64,000 bases of DNA from CBDBUR01 sp965212075. Its GTDB lineage: Bacteria > Pseudomonadota > Alphaproteobacteria > JAPOUT01 > G958296285. The stretch lies in NCBI GenBank assembly GCA_965212075.1, contig OZ243043.1:1549015-1613014 (forward strand), written 5' to 3'. Below the pieces are notes generated by a model. The model was not told the origin of the DNA. It worked only from the letters and a program-made list of their open reading frames with translations, and ran no database searches. Position numbers and translations under genes: made by a program. Within the stretch, counting starts at the first letter, position 1, and each line of letters starts with the position of its first letter. Shown here in pieces: positions 51,305 to 60,007 of the stretch.

Positions 51305-51530
51305 TGCGGGGGTGCGCGGCAGCGAGCCGTTAGGCGAGCACGAGCGCCATAATAAGCGCGCGTTGCGGGGGTGCGCGGCAGCGCCGTTAGGCGAGCGCGC
51401 GTGCCATAATAAGCGCGCGCTGCGGGGGTGCGCGGCAGCGAGCCGTTAGGCGAGCGCGCGTGCCATAATAAGCGCGCGCTGCGGGGGTGCGCGGCAGCGA
51501 GCCGTTAGGCGAGCGCGAGCGCCATAATCG
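51305..51530. repeat. 59-bp GC-rich tandem repeat array (about four copies)
   Basis: Units start at 51305, 51364, 51421 and 51480; periods are 59, 57 and 59 (second unit lacks two bases) and the last unit is truncated to about 50 bp. Each begins TGCGGGGGTGCGCGGCAGCG, contains GCCGTTAGGC, and ends near CCATAATAAGCGCGCGC. CGCTGC/GCAGCG and GCC/GGC dyads give every unit stem-loop potential. No ORF runs through it. Lies 34 bp after the TPR gene stop, so it may form part of that operon's 3' end. Confidence 0.9.
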
Positions 51531-51572
51531 TGGCGGTGGAAGCAGGTGGGAGATAACTTTTCTTTGGGGGCA

Positions 51573-51617
51573 AATTCCCTGTTTAACAGGGAATTAAATG
51601 TTCAAAAACAGGGAAAT
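51573..51617. promoter_or_regulatory. Perfect 23-bp palindrome plus a third half-site
   Basis: AATTCCCTGTT-T-AACAGGGAATT (51573-51595) followed 22 bp later by a repeat of the right half, AACAGGGAAAT (51607-51617). Located between the convergent TPR and acyl-CoA dehydrogenase genes, where no promoter is expected, so it may be a terminator-like or protein-binding repeat element. Confidence 0.5.
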
Positions 51618-51648
51618 CTTAATTGAAACAATGAATCACATTTGCTCT

Positions 51649-52809
51649 TTATCTTTTGAGTTTCAATAAATCGCGCGCGACGACCCAGCGATGGATTTCA
51701 GTCGGGCCGTCATAGATTCTCATTAATCTGATTTCGGAGGCCATCATGTGGAGGGGCAGCTCGCGTGTCATGCCCATCGCGCCGAAGACTTGCATCGCAT
51801 GATCGAGGACTTCCCACGCCATTTCAGTGGCGAAGGCCTTGACCATAGAGATTTCGACGCGGACATCCAAGCCCTGATCGGCCTTGCAGGCGGCGTGGTA
51901 GGCCATGAGTCTGGCGGCGTGGATGCGGGTGGCGGCATCGGCGACCCACCATTGGATCGTCTGCCGCTCGGCGAGGGGTGCGCCGAATGTCCGGCGCTGC
52001 GGTGCGTAATCACAGATCATTTCGAGCGCGCGCGAGGCCTTGCCGATGCACCATGAGGCCATTTGCAGCCGCCGGGTCGCGAGCCGCAATTGCATCGGCG
52101 CGAAGCCTTTGCCTTCCTCGCCGAGGAGGTTGTCGTCGGGGATGAAGCAGTCATCGAGTTCGAGTTCATAGGTGGAGATTCCGCCGATCATCGCGATGCG
52201 TCGCGCGATATTAAACCCTTTCGTGCCTTTATCAATAAGGAACGCTGATACGCCGCGTTTTATTTCTTTATCGGTGACGGCCATCAGGATTGTGAAGTCG
52301 GCATCGGCGGCGCGACTGATCCAGATTTTGCGGCCATTGATGACCCAGCCATCATTTTTTCTGACAGCCTTTGTTGTCATCGCTGCCGGATCAGCGCCCG
52401 CGCCGGGTTCAGAAATAGCCATAGCCGAGATCGTCTTGCCCTGCGCGTAGGGGAGCAGGTATTTTTCGCGCTGCTGCTCATTGACCGTCGCAACGAGCAT
52501 TTTCAAATTGGGTGAATCGGGCGGGAGCAAATAGGGCGTGATCGTGCGCCCTATTTCTTCGTTCACGCCGATCATCGCCTCAAGGGACAGATCGCTGCCG
52601 CCACATTGTTCGGGGGCGTCTAGTCCCCACAGGCCGAGTTCGCGCGAGCGCTCGTCGAGTGGCGCGCGCTCTTCGTCTGTGAGCGCGCGGGGCTGGCCTT
52701 CGGCCTCGCGTGCGAGGATGGCCGCCTCAAGCGGGTGCAGCTCGTCGCGCACAAAGCGGGCAACGAGATCTTTGAGCATTTTATGCTCTTCGCGAAGGTT
52801 AAAATCCAT
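51649..52809 (-). CDS. Acyl-CoA dehydrogenase family protein
   Basis: 386 aa; SD GGGAGG. ISEPGAGADPAAMTTKAVRKNDGWVINGRKIWIS (FAD/substrate loop), DRRTFGAPLAERQTIQWWVAD-type segment and MTRELPLHMMASEIRLMRIYDGPTEIHRWVVARDLL at the end. YDGPTEIH near the C-terminus resembles ACAD10/11-like members. Divergent from the esterase-BVMO fusion, suggesting the same degradation pathway. Confidence 0.9.
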   Translation of the reverse strand: MDFNLREEHKMLKDLVARFVRDELHPLEAAILAREAEGQPRALTDEERAPLDERSRELGLWGLDAPEQCGGSDLSLEAMIGVNEEIGRTITPYLLPPDSPNLKMLVATVNEQQREKYLLPYAQGKTISAMAISEPGAGADPAAMTTKAVRKNDGWVINGRKIWISRAADADFTILMAVTDKEIKRGVSAFLIDKGTKGFNIARRIAMIGGISTYELELDDCFIPDDNLLGEEGKGFAPMQLRLATRRLQMASWCIGKASRALEMICDYAPQRRTFGAPLAERQTIQWWVADAATRIHAARLMAYHAACKADQGLDVRVEISMVKAFATEMAWEVLDHAMQVFGAMGMTRELPLHMMASEIRLMRIYDGPTEIHRWVVARDLLKLKR

Positions 52810-52954
52810 AACCGCCTCCCTTCATGCGGGCGATCATAGCAGATTTGCGTGATAAGAAAGGGGGAAAAAGATTAAACAATTTGGCCGATTATGCCTATAA
52901 TTATAAATTATTATCATCATAAAGCGTGTCTAAAACGTGTCTGGGGAGGTAAAA

Positions 52955-55507
52955 ATGAATCTGGATTTAGCAAGCACTTCTTTGTTGGCTCGGATGGCTC
53001 TAGAGGGTGTGCCCCCGATAAACGAAATGAATCCTGTCGCGGCGCGCATGGCTTTGTCCGAGATCGCTAAACTTTATCGCCCTGGGCCGGAGATGAAAAA
53101 AGTCACTGAGGTCAAAATAGATGTCGCGGACGGTCTATCTATCCGCGGACGTATTCTCCAGCCTGATGAAGCGCCGCGTTCAGTCCTTGTCTATTTTCAT
53201 GGCGGCGGCTGGGTTCTCGGAAATATTGACGAATATGAAACGCTTGGACGCCAGATCGCACAGCGGACGCGTTCGGCGGTCTTGTTGGTTGATTACCGCA
53301 AAGCGCCTGAGCATCAATATCCGACGGCTGTAGAAGATTCATGGGCTGCGGTTAAATGGGCTGACAAAAATCTCGCGCATATTGCCGGAAAGCGTGTGCC
53401 TTTAATTGTCGGCGGCGACAGCGCTGGAGGCCATCTCGCAGCCATTATGGCGCAGCGCTCTAAAGCTGAACAGGGGCCAGAAATTTCACTTCAAGTGCTG
53501 GTCTATCCGGTTACCGACGCGGCGATGGATACGCAAAGTTATAAAGATCCCCAAAACCAGCTTATGCTCTCGGCGGATCTGATGAAGTGGTTTTTGGATC
53601 ATTATGTTCCCAATGATAAAGATCGGACACATCCGGATATGTCGCCATTGCGCGCGCCGGATTTTTCTGGACTGCCGCCAGCCATTATCTTGACGGCAGA
53701 GTTTGATATAGTGCGCGATGAAGGCGAAGCCTATGTCGAAAAATTGCGCAGCGCAGGCGTGCCGGTCGTGCATAAAAGATTCGAACGGCAAATGCACGGC
53801 TTCTTTGCCATGCCGGGATTATTGCCGGCCGCGGCCAAAGGGCTTGAATTTATCGGCGAACAAATTGACCGCCACCTGTCTAAACCGTCCCAGATTGACG
53901 CTGTTATCGTTGGGGCTGGTTTTGCCGGCATGTATCAGCTCTATAAATTGCGCGCGCAAGGCTTGAAGGTTCGCGTCATTGAAGCCGCCGACGATGTTGG
54001 CGGAACTTGGTATTGGAACCGCTATCCGGGCGCGCGTTGTGATGTTGAGAGCATGGCCTATGCCTATTCATTTTCTTCCGAACTGGAGCAGGATTGGCAA
54101 TGGACTGAAAGATATGCGACCCAGCCGGAAATTTTGCGATATGCCAGTCATGTGGCGGATCGTTTTGATCTTCGCCCGGATATCACTTTCGGCACAAAGG
54201 TTGTGCGCGCCATTTTTGATGAAGATGAGAAAAAATGGGTGGTTCACGCGGATAACGGCGAGACGATCTCGGCGCAATATCTGATCATGGCGACGGGATG
54301 CTTATCTATTGCCAAAAAACCCGACATCCCCGGCGCTGATAAGTTTCTTGGCGCCACCTATCAAACAGGCCATTGGCCTCATGAAGACGTAGATTTCACA
54401 GGCCTCAAAGTCGCTATCATCGGCACCGGGTCATCGGGGATCCAGTCAATTCCTCTGATTGCTCAACAGGCAAAAAAGCTGGTCGTTTATCAGAGAACGG
54501 CAGCCTATTCCGCCCCCGCTTTGAACCGGCCACTCAGTAATTTAGAGATCTCAGAAATGAAACAAAATTACCCCGCCTTTCATGAAGAGGAGCGTGTGCA
54601 TGCGATCGGCCTTCCCAACCCCACTCGCCAATTGGATTCGGCTCTAGGGGCAAGTGAGGCAGAAAGAAAAAAACGGTTTGAGAAGGCTTGGGACATGGGT
54701 CTGCTCACGGCGTTCGCATTTAGTTTTGGCGATATTGCAAGCAATGAGGAAGCTAATGAAATGGTTGCGCAATTTTTTCGCGACAAAATTAAGGCAATTG
54801 TCAAGGATCCGGAGACAGCAGAAAATTTGCTGCCCCATGCTTATCCCTATGCCACAAAGCGGCCATGCCTTGACTCGAATTATTATGAAACTTTCAATCT
54901 GGATCATGTCTCGCTTGTCAGCCTCAGAAAAAACCCGATCGAGCGCATCACGCCAAAAGGCATACGCGCAAAAATCGGCGAAGGGACCGGCGAAGAGGAA
55001 TTTGATGTGATCGTTTTTGCCACCGGCTTTGACGCTATGACCGGCGCTCTCACAAATATTGATATTAGAGGCATTGACGATGTTTCACTAAAAGATAGGT
55101 GGACCGATGGCCCCCGCACCTATCTTGGGATTGGCATATCAGGATTTCCTAATTTATTCACCATCACCGGTCCATCCAGCCCCTCTGTGCTCTGCAATAT
55201 GTTCGTCGCGATTGAACAGCATGTTGATTGGATTGCCGATTGCATAAAATGGCTTCGTGAACGGGATTTTTCAAGCATAGAGCCCACAATTGAGGCCGAA
55301 GATGAATGGGCTGTCCATACGGAACAAGTCGCAGAGATGACCCTCTATCCGAAGGCAGATTCTTGGTATATCGGCGCAAATGTTCCGGGAAAATCTCGCG
55401 TTTTCATGGCCTATGTTGGCGGCTTTGGCGTCTACAGCTATGTTTGCGCTCAAATCGCCGCGTCAGGTTATACAGGCTTTAAACTGTCTCCCGCGCCCAG
55501 CGCATAA
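52955..55507 (+). CDS. Natural fusion: alpha/beta-hydrolase (esterase) + Baeyer-Villiger monooxygenase
   Basis: 850 aa; ATG 52955 behind GGGGAGG. Residues 1-305 are a hormone-sensitive-lipase-type hydrolase: HGGG (82-85) oxyanion hole, GDSAGG with Ser156, Asp251 in EFDIVRDEG, His281 in MHGFF. Residues 313-850 form a type I BVMO: FAD site GAGFAG (320-325), GGTWYWNRYPGARCDVES, NADPH site GTGSSG (490-495) and ATGFDAMTGAL. The BVMO fingerprint appears as FLGATYQTGHWP (464-475), with Gln470 where His is expected. One chain could oxidise a ketone to an ester or lactone and hydrolyse it. Confidence 0.92.
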   Translation: MNLDLASTSLLARMALEGVPPINEMNPVAARMALSEIAKLYRPGPEMKKVTEVKIDVADGLSIRGRILQPDEAPRSVLVYFHGGGWVLGNIDEYETLGRQIAQRTRSAVLLVDYRKAPEHQYPTAVEDSWAAVKWADKNLAHIAGKRVPLIVGGDSAGGHLAAIMAQRSKAEQGPEISLQVLVYPVTDAAMDTQSYKDPQNQLMLSADLMKWFLDHYVPNDKDRTHPDMSPLRAPDFSGLPPAIILTAEFDIVRDEGEAYVEKLRSAGVPVVHKRFERQMHGFFAMPGLLPAAAKGLEFIGEQIDRHLSKPSQIDAVIVGAGFAGMYQLYKLRAQGLKVRVIEAADDVGGTWYWNRYPGARCDVESMAYAYSFSSELEQDWQWTERYATQPEILRYASHVADRFDLRPDITFGTKVVRAIFDEDEKKWVVHADNGETISAQYLIMATGCLSIAKKPDIPGADKFLGATYQTGHWPHEDVDFTGLKVAIIGTGSSGIQSIPLIAQQAKKLVVYQRTAAYSAPALNRPLSNLEISEMKQNYPAFHEEERVHAIGLPNPTRQLDSALGASEAERKKRFEKAWDMGLLTAFAFSFGDIASNEEANEMVAQFFRDKIKAIVKDPETAENLLPHAYPYATKRPCLDSNYYETFNLDHVSLVSLRKNPIERITPKGIRAKIGEGTGEEEFDVIVFATGFDAMTGALTNIDIRGIDDVSLKDRWTDGPRTYLGIGISGFPNLFTITGPSSPSVLCNMFVAIEQHVDWIADCIKWLRERDFSSIEPTIEAEDEWAVHTEQVAEMTLYPKADSWYIGANVPGKSRVFMAYVGGFGVYSYVCAQIAASGYTGFKLSPAPSA

Positions 55508-55711
55508 AACATTTATCTGCGAATATATTCTTCGCTATCATAAAGTCGGCTGGAGTGGATATGCGTTGCCATTGCCTAAAAGTTGCGCAATGAAAGCGGT
55601 GCAGAGCCGTGAATAAACGCCCCGCAATTGCCGGTCATTCCGCCTTATTCGCCAGAGACAAAACCCCGCCCCCAGCCTGTCTGGCGGCACCACTCGTGGC
55701 CGCGCCACTCG

Positions 55712-55799
<88 letters not shown>

Positions 55800-55869
55800 T
55801 GATTGAGCGAAAGTCATATATGAAAATCATATATATTGTATAAAGCAAGAAATAGCGCTGGAGACCAAC

Positions 55870-57156
55870 ATGAATTTTGATATTCCCGAAGATATTCGCG
55901 ATTATCTTCAAGAATTGGATGGGTTTATTCGCGTGGAGATTAAGCCGCTGGAGGCGCGCGACGATAATGTGCGTTTCTTTGACCATCGCCGCGAGGACGC
56001 CCGCACCGATTGGCAGCGCGGTGGCCTCCCAAATGAAGCGTGGGAGGCTTTGCTCGCCAAAGCCCGCCAGATCGCCGATAAAGCCGGACATTATCGCTAC
56101 GCGCTGCCGAAAGAGCTAGGTGGCTGCGATGGCACCAATCTCGCGATGGCGATCATTCGCGAACATCTCGCCGCCAAAGGGCTGGGGCTTCATAATGATT
56201 TACAAACCGAGCATTCCATCGTCGCCAATAATGTCGGCGCTCTGCTGATGCATGCCTATGGCACAGACGCACAGAAAGGCTTTTTTTTGCAAGATATGCT
56301 CGCTGGAAAAACTGGCTTCGCGTTTGCGATCACCGAGCCCGAACACGGATCCGACGCCACTCATATGGAGACCCAAGCTGTGCGCAAAGGCAATAAGGAC
56401 AATAAGGGCGAGGGCTGGCTCATCAATGGTGAAAAAATTTGGAACACCGGCATTCACAAAGCGCCTTATGATCTGGTTTTTGCGCGCACCAGCGGGCAGG
56501 CGGGCGATGGTCATGGAATCACCGCTTTTCTCGTGCCGACCGACAGTGAGGGGTTCACCGTCGGTGAAATGTTGTGGACGTTCAATATGCCCACCGATCA
56601 CGGCCATGTGATGCTCAAAGATGTCGCGGTGCCTGATGAGGCAGTTTTTGGCGAAGAGGGGCGGGGGCTTCAGATCGTTCAGCATTTTTTTAATGAAAAT
56701 CGGATCAGGCAGGCGGCGTCCAGTTTGGGCGCGGCACAATTTTGCATTCGTGAGTCCGTGGCGCATGCAAAACAGCGCAAGCCTTTCGGCAAGCCGCTTG
56801 CCGTCAATCAGGGAATTCAGTTTCCGCTCGTTGAATTACAGACTCAGTGCGAGATGATCCGCGCGCTCATCCATAAGACCGCGTGGATGATGGATGCCTA
56901 TGGGCCGTTCAGTGTCTCTGATAAAGTGTCCATGTGCAATTATTGGGCGAATAGATTATGCTGTGAGGCGGCTGATCGCGCCATGCAGATTCATGGCGGC
57001 ATGGGATATTCGCGCCATAAGCCGTTTGAGCATATTTACCGTCATCATCGCCGCTATCGCATTACCGAAGGCGCTGAAGAAATTCAGATGCGCCGCGTCG
57101 CGGGCTATATGTTCGGCTTTATGTCGCAAAGAGCGCCGAAAGGGGTGAAGGAATAA
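55870..57156 (+). CDS. Acyl-CoA dehydrogenase (ACAD10/11-like)
   Basis: 428 aa. FAITEPEHGSDATHMETQAV, GWLINGEKIWNTGIHKAPYDLVFART, and the C-terminus MQIHGGMGYSRHKPFEHIYRHHRRYRITEGAEEIQMRRVAGYM are ACAD motifs, with EGAEE typical of the ACAD11/LvaC-like branch. The next gene, 9 nt on, is an aminoglycoside-phosphotransferase-like kinase. The same pairing (fused in animal ACAD10/11) handles 4-hydroxyacyl-CoAs by phosphorylation and elimination. Confidence 0.9.
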   Translation: MNFDIPEDIRDYLQELDGFIRVEIKPLEARDDNVRFFDHRREDARTDWQRGGLPNEAWEALLAKARQIADKAGHYRYALPKELGGCDGTNLAMAIIREHLAAKGLGLHNDLQTEHSIVANNVGALLMHAYGTDAQKGFFLQDMLAGKTGFAFAITEPEHGSDATHMETQAVRKGNKDNKGEGWLINGEKIWNTGIHKAPYDLVFARTSGQAGDGHGITAFLVPTDSEGFTVGEMLWTFNMPTDHGHVMLKDVAVPDEAVFGEEGRGLQIVQHFFNENRIRQAASSLGAAQFCIRESVAHAKQRKPFGKPLAVNQGIQFPLVELQTQCEMIRALIHKTAWMMDAYGPFSVSDKVSMCNYWANRLCCEAADRAMQIHGGMGYSRHKPFEHIYRHHRRYRITEGAEEIQMRRVAGYMFGFMSQRAPKGVKE

Positions 57157-57165
57157 GGCTGTTTG

Positions 57166-58584
57166 ATGATTGATGCGCTGTATAGCTTTCTGCAAAAACA
57201 TATTGAAAAGTTTGAACGACTCATCTCTTGTGAGCGTCTGTCAGGCGGTGCCAGTCAAGAAACCTATCGTCTGGCGGTCAAAATCGGCGGGCAAGAGATC
57301 AAGATGGCGATGCGGCGCGCGATGCAGCGCGAGATTGACGGCCAGCCAAAGCAATCGCTTTTTGGATCGTCGCCCGGGCTTGCTGTGGAAGCGCGCCTGA
57401 TGCAGATCGCGCGCGAACATCGCGTCCCCGCGCCTAATGTCTGCGGCGTGTTTTCACCGGAAGATGATCTGGGCGAAGGGTTCGTCATGGAATGGCTTGA
57501 CGGCGAAACTTTGGGCAAGCGCATTCTCTCTTCGCCGGTTTTGGATGAAATCCGCCCGCAACTCGCCTTTCAATGCGGAGAAATCCTAGCGCGCATCCAT
57601 GCGATTGACACCGAGTTAACCGGATTGGATCGGCATTTGATAAAGCAAACACCGCGCGCCGCGCTTGCGCATATTGACGCCATTTATCAAAGTTTTGATA
57701 CGCCGCGCCCGATGATTGATTACACCGCCGCGTGGCTGAAAGATCATTTGCCCGCCGCGCCGCCTTTGACTTTGGTTCACAATGATTTTCGCAATGGCAA
57801 TATGATCGTCGCGCCTGAGGGCATTGTCGCTGTGCTGGATTGGGAGCTGGCAGCGATCGCTGATCCGATGTGCGATTTGGGCTGGCTATGCGCGAATTGC
57901 TGGCGTTTTGGCCGCAGCGATCACCCTGTCGGCGGTTTCGGCTTTTATGAGGATTTATTTAGCGGCTATGAATCTGTCTCCGGCAAAGAGGTGGATCGCG
58001 CGCGCGTCAAATTTTGGGAAGTGTTTGGATCATTTCGCTGGGCGGTGATTTGCTTGAGCATGGCGCAGCAATGGCTCTCTGGCGCAGATAGGTCTTTGGA
58101 GCGCGCTGCGATTGGCCGCCGCGCATCGGAAAGCGAAATTGACTGCGCGAATTTGCTCATCGCAGGCGGCATTGACGCCTTTGATGAAACGCGCGAACCT
58201 TTAGGTCTTGATATGCCGGAGTCGGAAGAATTGCTGATCGCGGTGCGGGATCATCTGCTTGCTGAAAAAGAGTCATCTTCATCAGCGCGCGCGGGGTTTA
58301 TCGCGCTCGTCGGCGCCAATGCGCTTGATATTGTGCTGCGCCAACTCCGTATGGGGCAGGCGCATCAAACATTGGAGCAGAAAGCTTTGGAAAAAACCCT
58401 TAATCAAAAAGGCGCTCTGTCTGAATTGCGCTGGACGTTGATTCGGCAGCTCAGAGAGGGTAAAATTTCCCTTGATGATGAAAATCTGAAATTTTATTTG
58501 CGCAACCAGACCGCGCGGCAGGTAATGATTGACCAGCCAAATTATTCAGGCCTCAAAACGGCCCGCAAAATGAGCGCAAACTAA
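57166..58584 (+). CDS. APH-family phosphotransferase (ACAD10/11-type kinase domain)
   Basis: 472 aa; ATG 57166 (a TTG precedes it). Kinase core: LSGGASQETYRLAV (nucleotide loop), LVHNDFRNGNMIV (catalytic HxDxxxxN), VAVLDWELAAIADPMCDLGWL (metal-binding D). About 100 extra C-terminal residues contain a small helical domain. Placed directly after an ACAD11-like dehydrogenase, it probably phosphorylates a hydroxyacyl-CoA rather than an antibiotic. Confidence 0.88.
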   Translation: MIDALYSFLQKHIEKFERLISCERLSGGASQETYRLAVKIGGQEIKMAMRRAMQREIDGQPKQSLFGSSPGLAVEARLMQIAREHRVPAPNVCGVFSPEDDLGEGFVMEWLDGETLGKRILSSPVLDEIRPQLAFQCGEILARIHAIDTELTGLDRHLIKQTPRAALAHIDAIYQSFDTPRPMIDYTAAWLKDHLPAAPPLTLVHNDFRNGNMIVAPEGIVAVLDWELAAIADPMCDLGWLCANCWRFGRSDHPVGGFGFYEDLFSGYESVSGKEVDRARVKFWEVFGSFRWAVICLSMAQQWLSGADRSLERAAIGRRASESEIDCANLLIAGGIDAFDETREPLGLDMPESEELLIAVRDHLLAEKESSSSARAGFIALVGANALDIVLRQLRMGQAHQTLEQKALEKTLNQKGALSELRWTLIRQLREGKISLDDENLKFYLRNQTARQVMIDQPNYSGLKTARKMSAN

Positions 58585-58607
58585 AGCTAACAAATTAAAG
58601 AGTGAAT

Positions 58608-59975
58608 ATGCTTTCTGAAACATTTTTGAGCGAAGAGCAAAAGTTATTAGATCAGCTTGATGACATTCTCACGCGGCTGAAAAAAGCCGGTGCGGATGAA
58701 GCCGAAGCGGTGATCGGCGAGTCGATTTCTTTTGATCTGCAATGCCGTCATGGGCAGATCATTGACACCGATCATGCGGAAGGGCGTGATGTTGTGCTGC
58801 GGGTTTTTATTGGCAAGCGGCAGGCGGGTGTGAGCGTCTCTTTGGATAGCCTGCAGGATGTGGATGAACTGGCTGCGCGTGTTGTGTCAATGGCCAAAGC
58901 GACGCCGGAAGACCCTTATTGCGGTTTGGCTGCGGAGACAATAAAAATCACAAAGAATGCGGGGCAAGACCTTGATCTTTATGACACAAAAATTCCCCGC
59001 CTTGATGATCTCAAAGCGAACATTCTTGCTATGGAAGAGTTAGCACTTGCGCAAAAGGACATCACCAATTCAGAGGGTGCGCAAGCCGGATGGTCGCTTT
59101 CACAGATTGCGCATATGACGAGCGGTGGTTTTTATGGCGCGCAAAAAACGAGCGGTTATGGTCTGTCTTGCGCGGTGCTCGCTGAAAAAAACGGGGCGAT
59201 GGAGCGCGATTATGCATTTTGTTCAGCACATCATGTAGAAGATATGGAAGCGCCGCATAAAATCGCTATGGAAGCGGCTACGCGCGCCGCTGCGCGTTTA
59301 GGCGCACAGAAGCCCAAATCCTGCACCGCTGCGGTGATTTATGATCCGCGCGTTGCGCGCTCTCTGCTCGGCCATTTTGCTGCAGCCATTTCCGGCGCGG
59401 CGGTTGCGCGCGGCTCCTCGTTTCTCAAAGATGATCTCGGAAAAATCATCTTTCCTGAAGCGATTGACATTATTGATGATCCCTTTCGTGTGCGCGGATT
59501 GCGCTCGCAGCTTTTTGATAGCGAAGGCGTCGGCGGTCAAAAGCGCCGCCTCATTGATCAAGGCCGATTGACAAGCTGGCTGATGGATTGGCCTTCAGCA
59601 CGCCAGCTCAGCCTAGCGAGCACAGGCCATGCGGCAGCAGCGCCCGGCAGTGTGCCGTCGCCGTCGCCGACCAATCTGTGGATCGCGCCGGGTGCCGCCT
59701 CACCCGAAGAGCTGATCGGTGAGATAGATCACGGGCTTTATGTCACCGAATTGATCGGATCCGGCGTTAACCCTGTCACCGGCGATTACAGCCGCGGCGC
59801 GGTCGGATTCTGGGTGCAAAAAGGCAAAATCACTCATCCGGTTAACGAAATCACCATAGTTGGCAATCTAAAGTCCATGTTTGCTGATCTAACTGTCGGT
59901 AATGATCTGCTTTTGCGCTATGGTGTGGATACGCCCACGCTCAAAGTGGCGCAAATGACCATCGCTGGCGCATAA
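58608..59975 (+). CDS. pmbA: TldD/PmbA-family protein (TldE)
   Basis: 455 aa; ATG 58608 with AAAGAG. PmbA features: GESISFDLQCRHGQIIDTDHAEGRDVVLRVFIGKRQAGVS at the N-terminus, SSFLKDDLGKIIFPEAIDIIDDP, and the C-terminal GLYVTELIGSGVNPVTGDYSRGAVGFWVQKGKI. PmbA pairs with the metalloprotease TldD, acting on modified peptides such as microcins and on CcdA; PmbA itself lacks the HExxxH site. TldD is not in this window. Confidence 0.93.
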   Translation: MLSETFLSEEQKLLDQLDDILTRLKKAGADEAEAVIGESISFDLQCRHGQIIDTDHAEGRDVVLRVFIGKRQAGVSVSLDSLQDVDELAARVVSMAKATPEDPYCGLAAETIKITKNAGQDLDLYDTKIPRLDDLKANILAMEELALAQKDITNSEGAQAGWSLSQIAHMTSGGFYGAQKTSGYGLSCAVLAEKNGAMERDYAFCSAHHVEDMEAPHKIAMEAATRAAARLGAQKPKSCTAAVIYDPRVARSLLGHFAAAISGAAVARGSSFLKDDLGKIIFPEAIDIIDDPFRVRGLRSQLFDSEGVGGQKRRLIDQGRLTSWLMDWPSARQLSLASTGHAAAAPGSVPSPSPTNLWIAPGAASPEELIGEIDHGLYVTELIGSGVNPVTGDYSRGAVGFWVQKGKITHPVNEITIVGNLKSMFADLTVGNDLLLRYGVDTPTLKVAQMTIAGA

Positions 59976-60007
59976 TGGCTCCCCCGCAGGAGTTGAGAAA
60001 ATAAATC

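Noticed and set aside
51305..51530. CRISPR array
   Set aside because: Units are contiguous 59-bp tandem copies with no unique spacers and no cas genes nearby.
57166..58584. Aminoglycoside resistance gene
   Set aside because: The APH fold is shared with ACAD10/11-type kinases; the adjacent ACAD gene and added C-terminal domain argue for hydroxyacyl-CoA metabolism.
58608..59975. Active metalloprotease
   Set aside because: The sequence is of the PmbA (TldE) type without the HExxxH zinc site; it needs TldD as partner.
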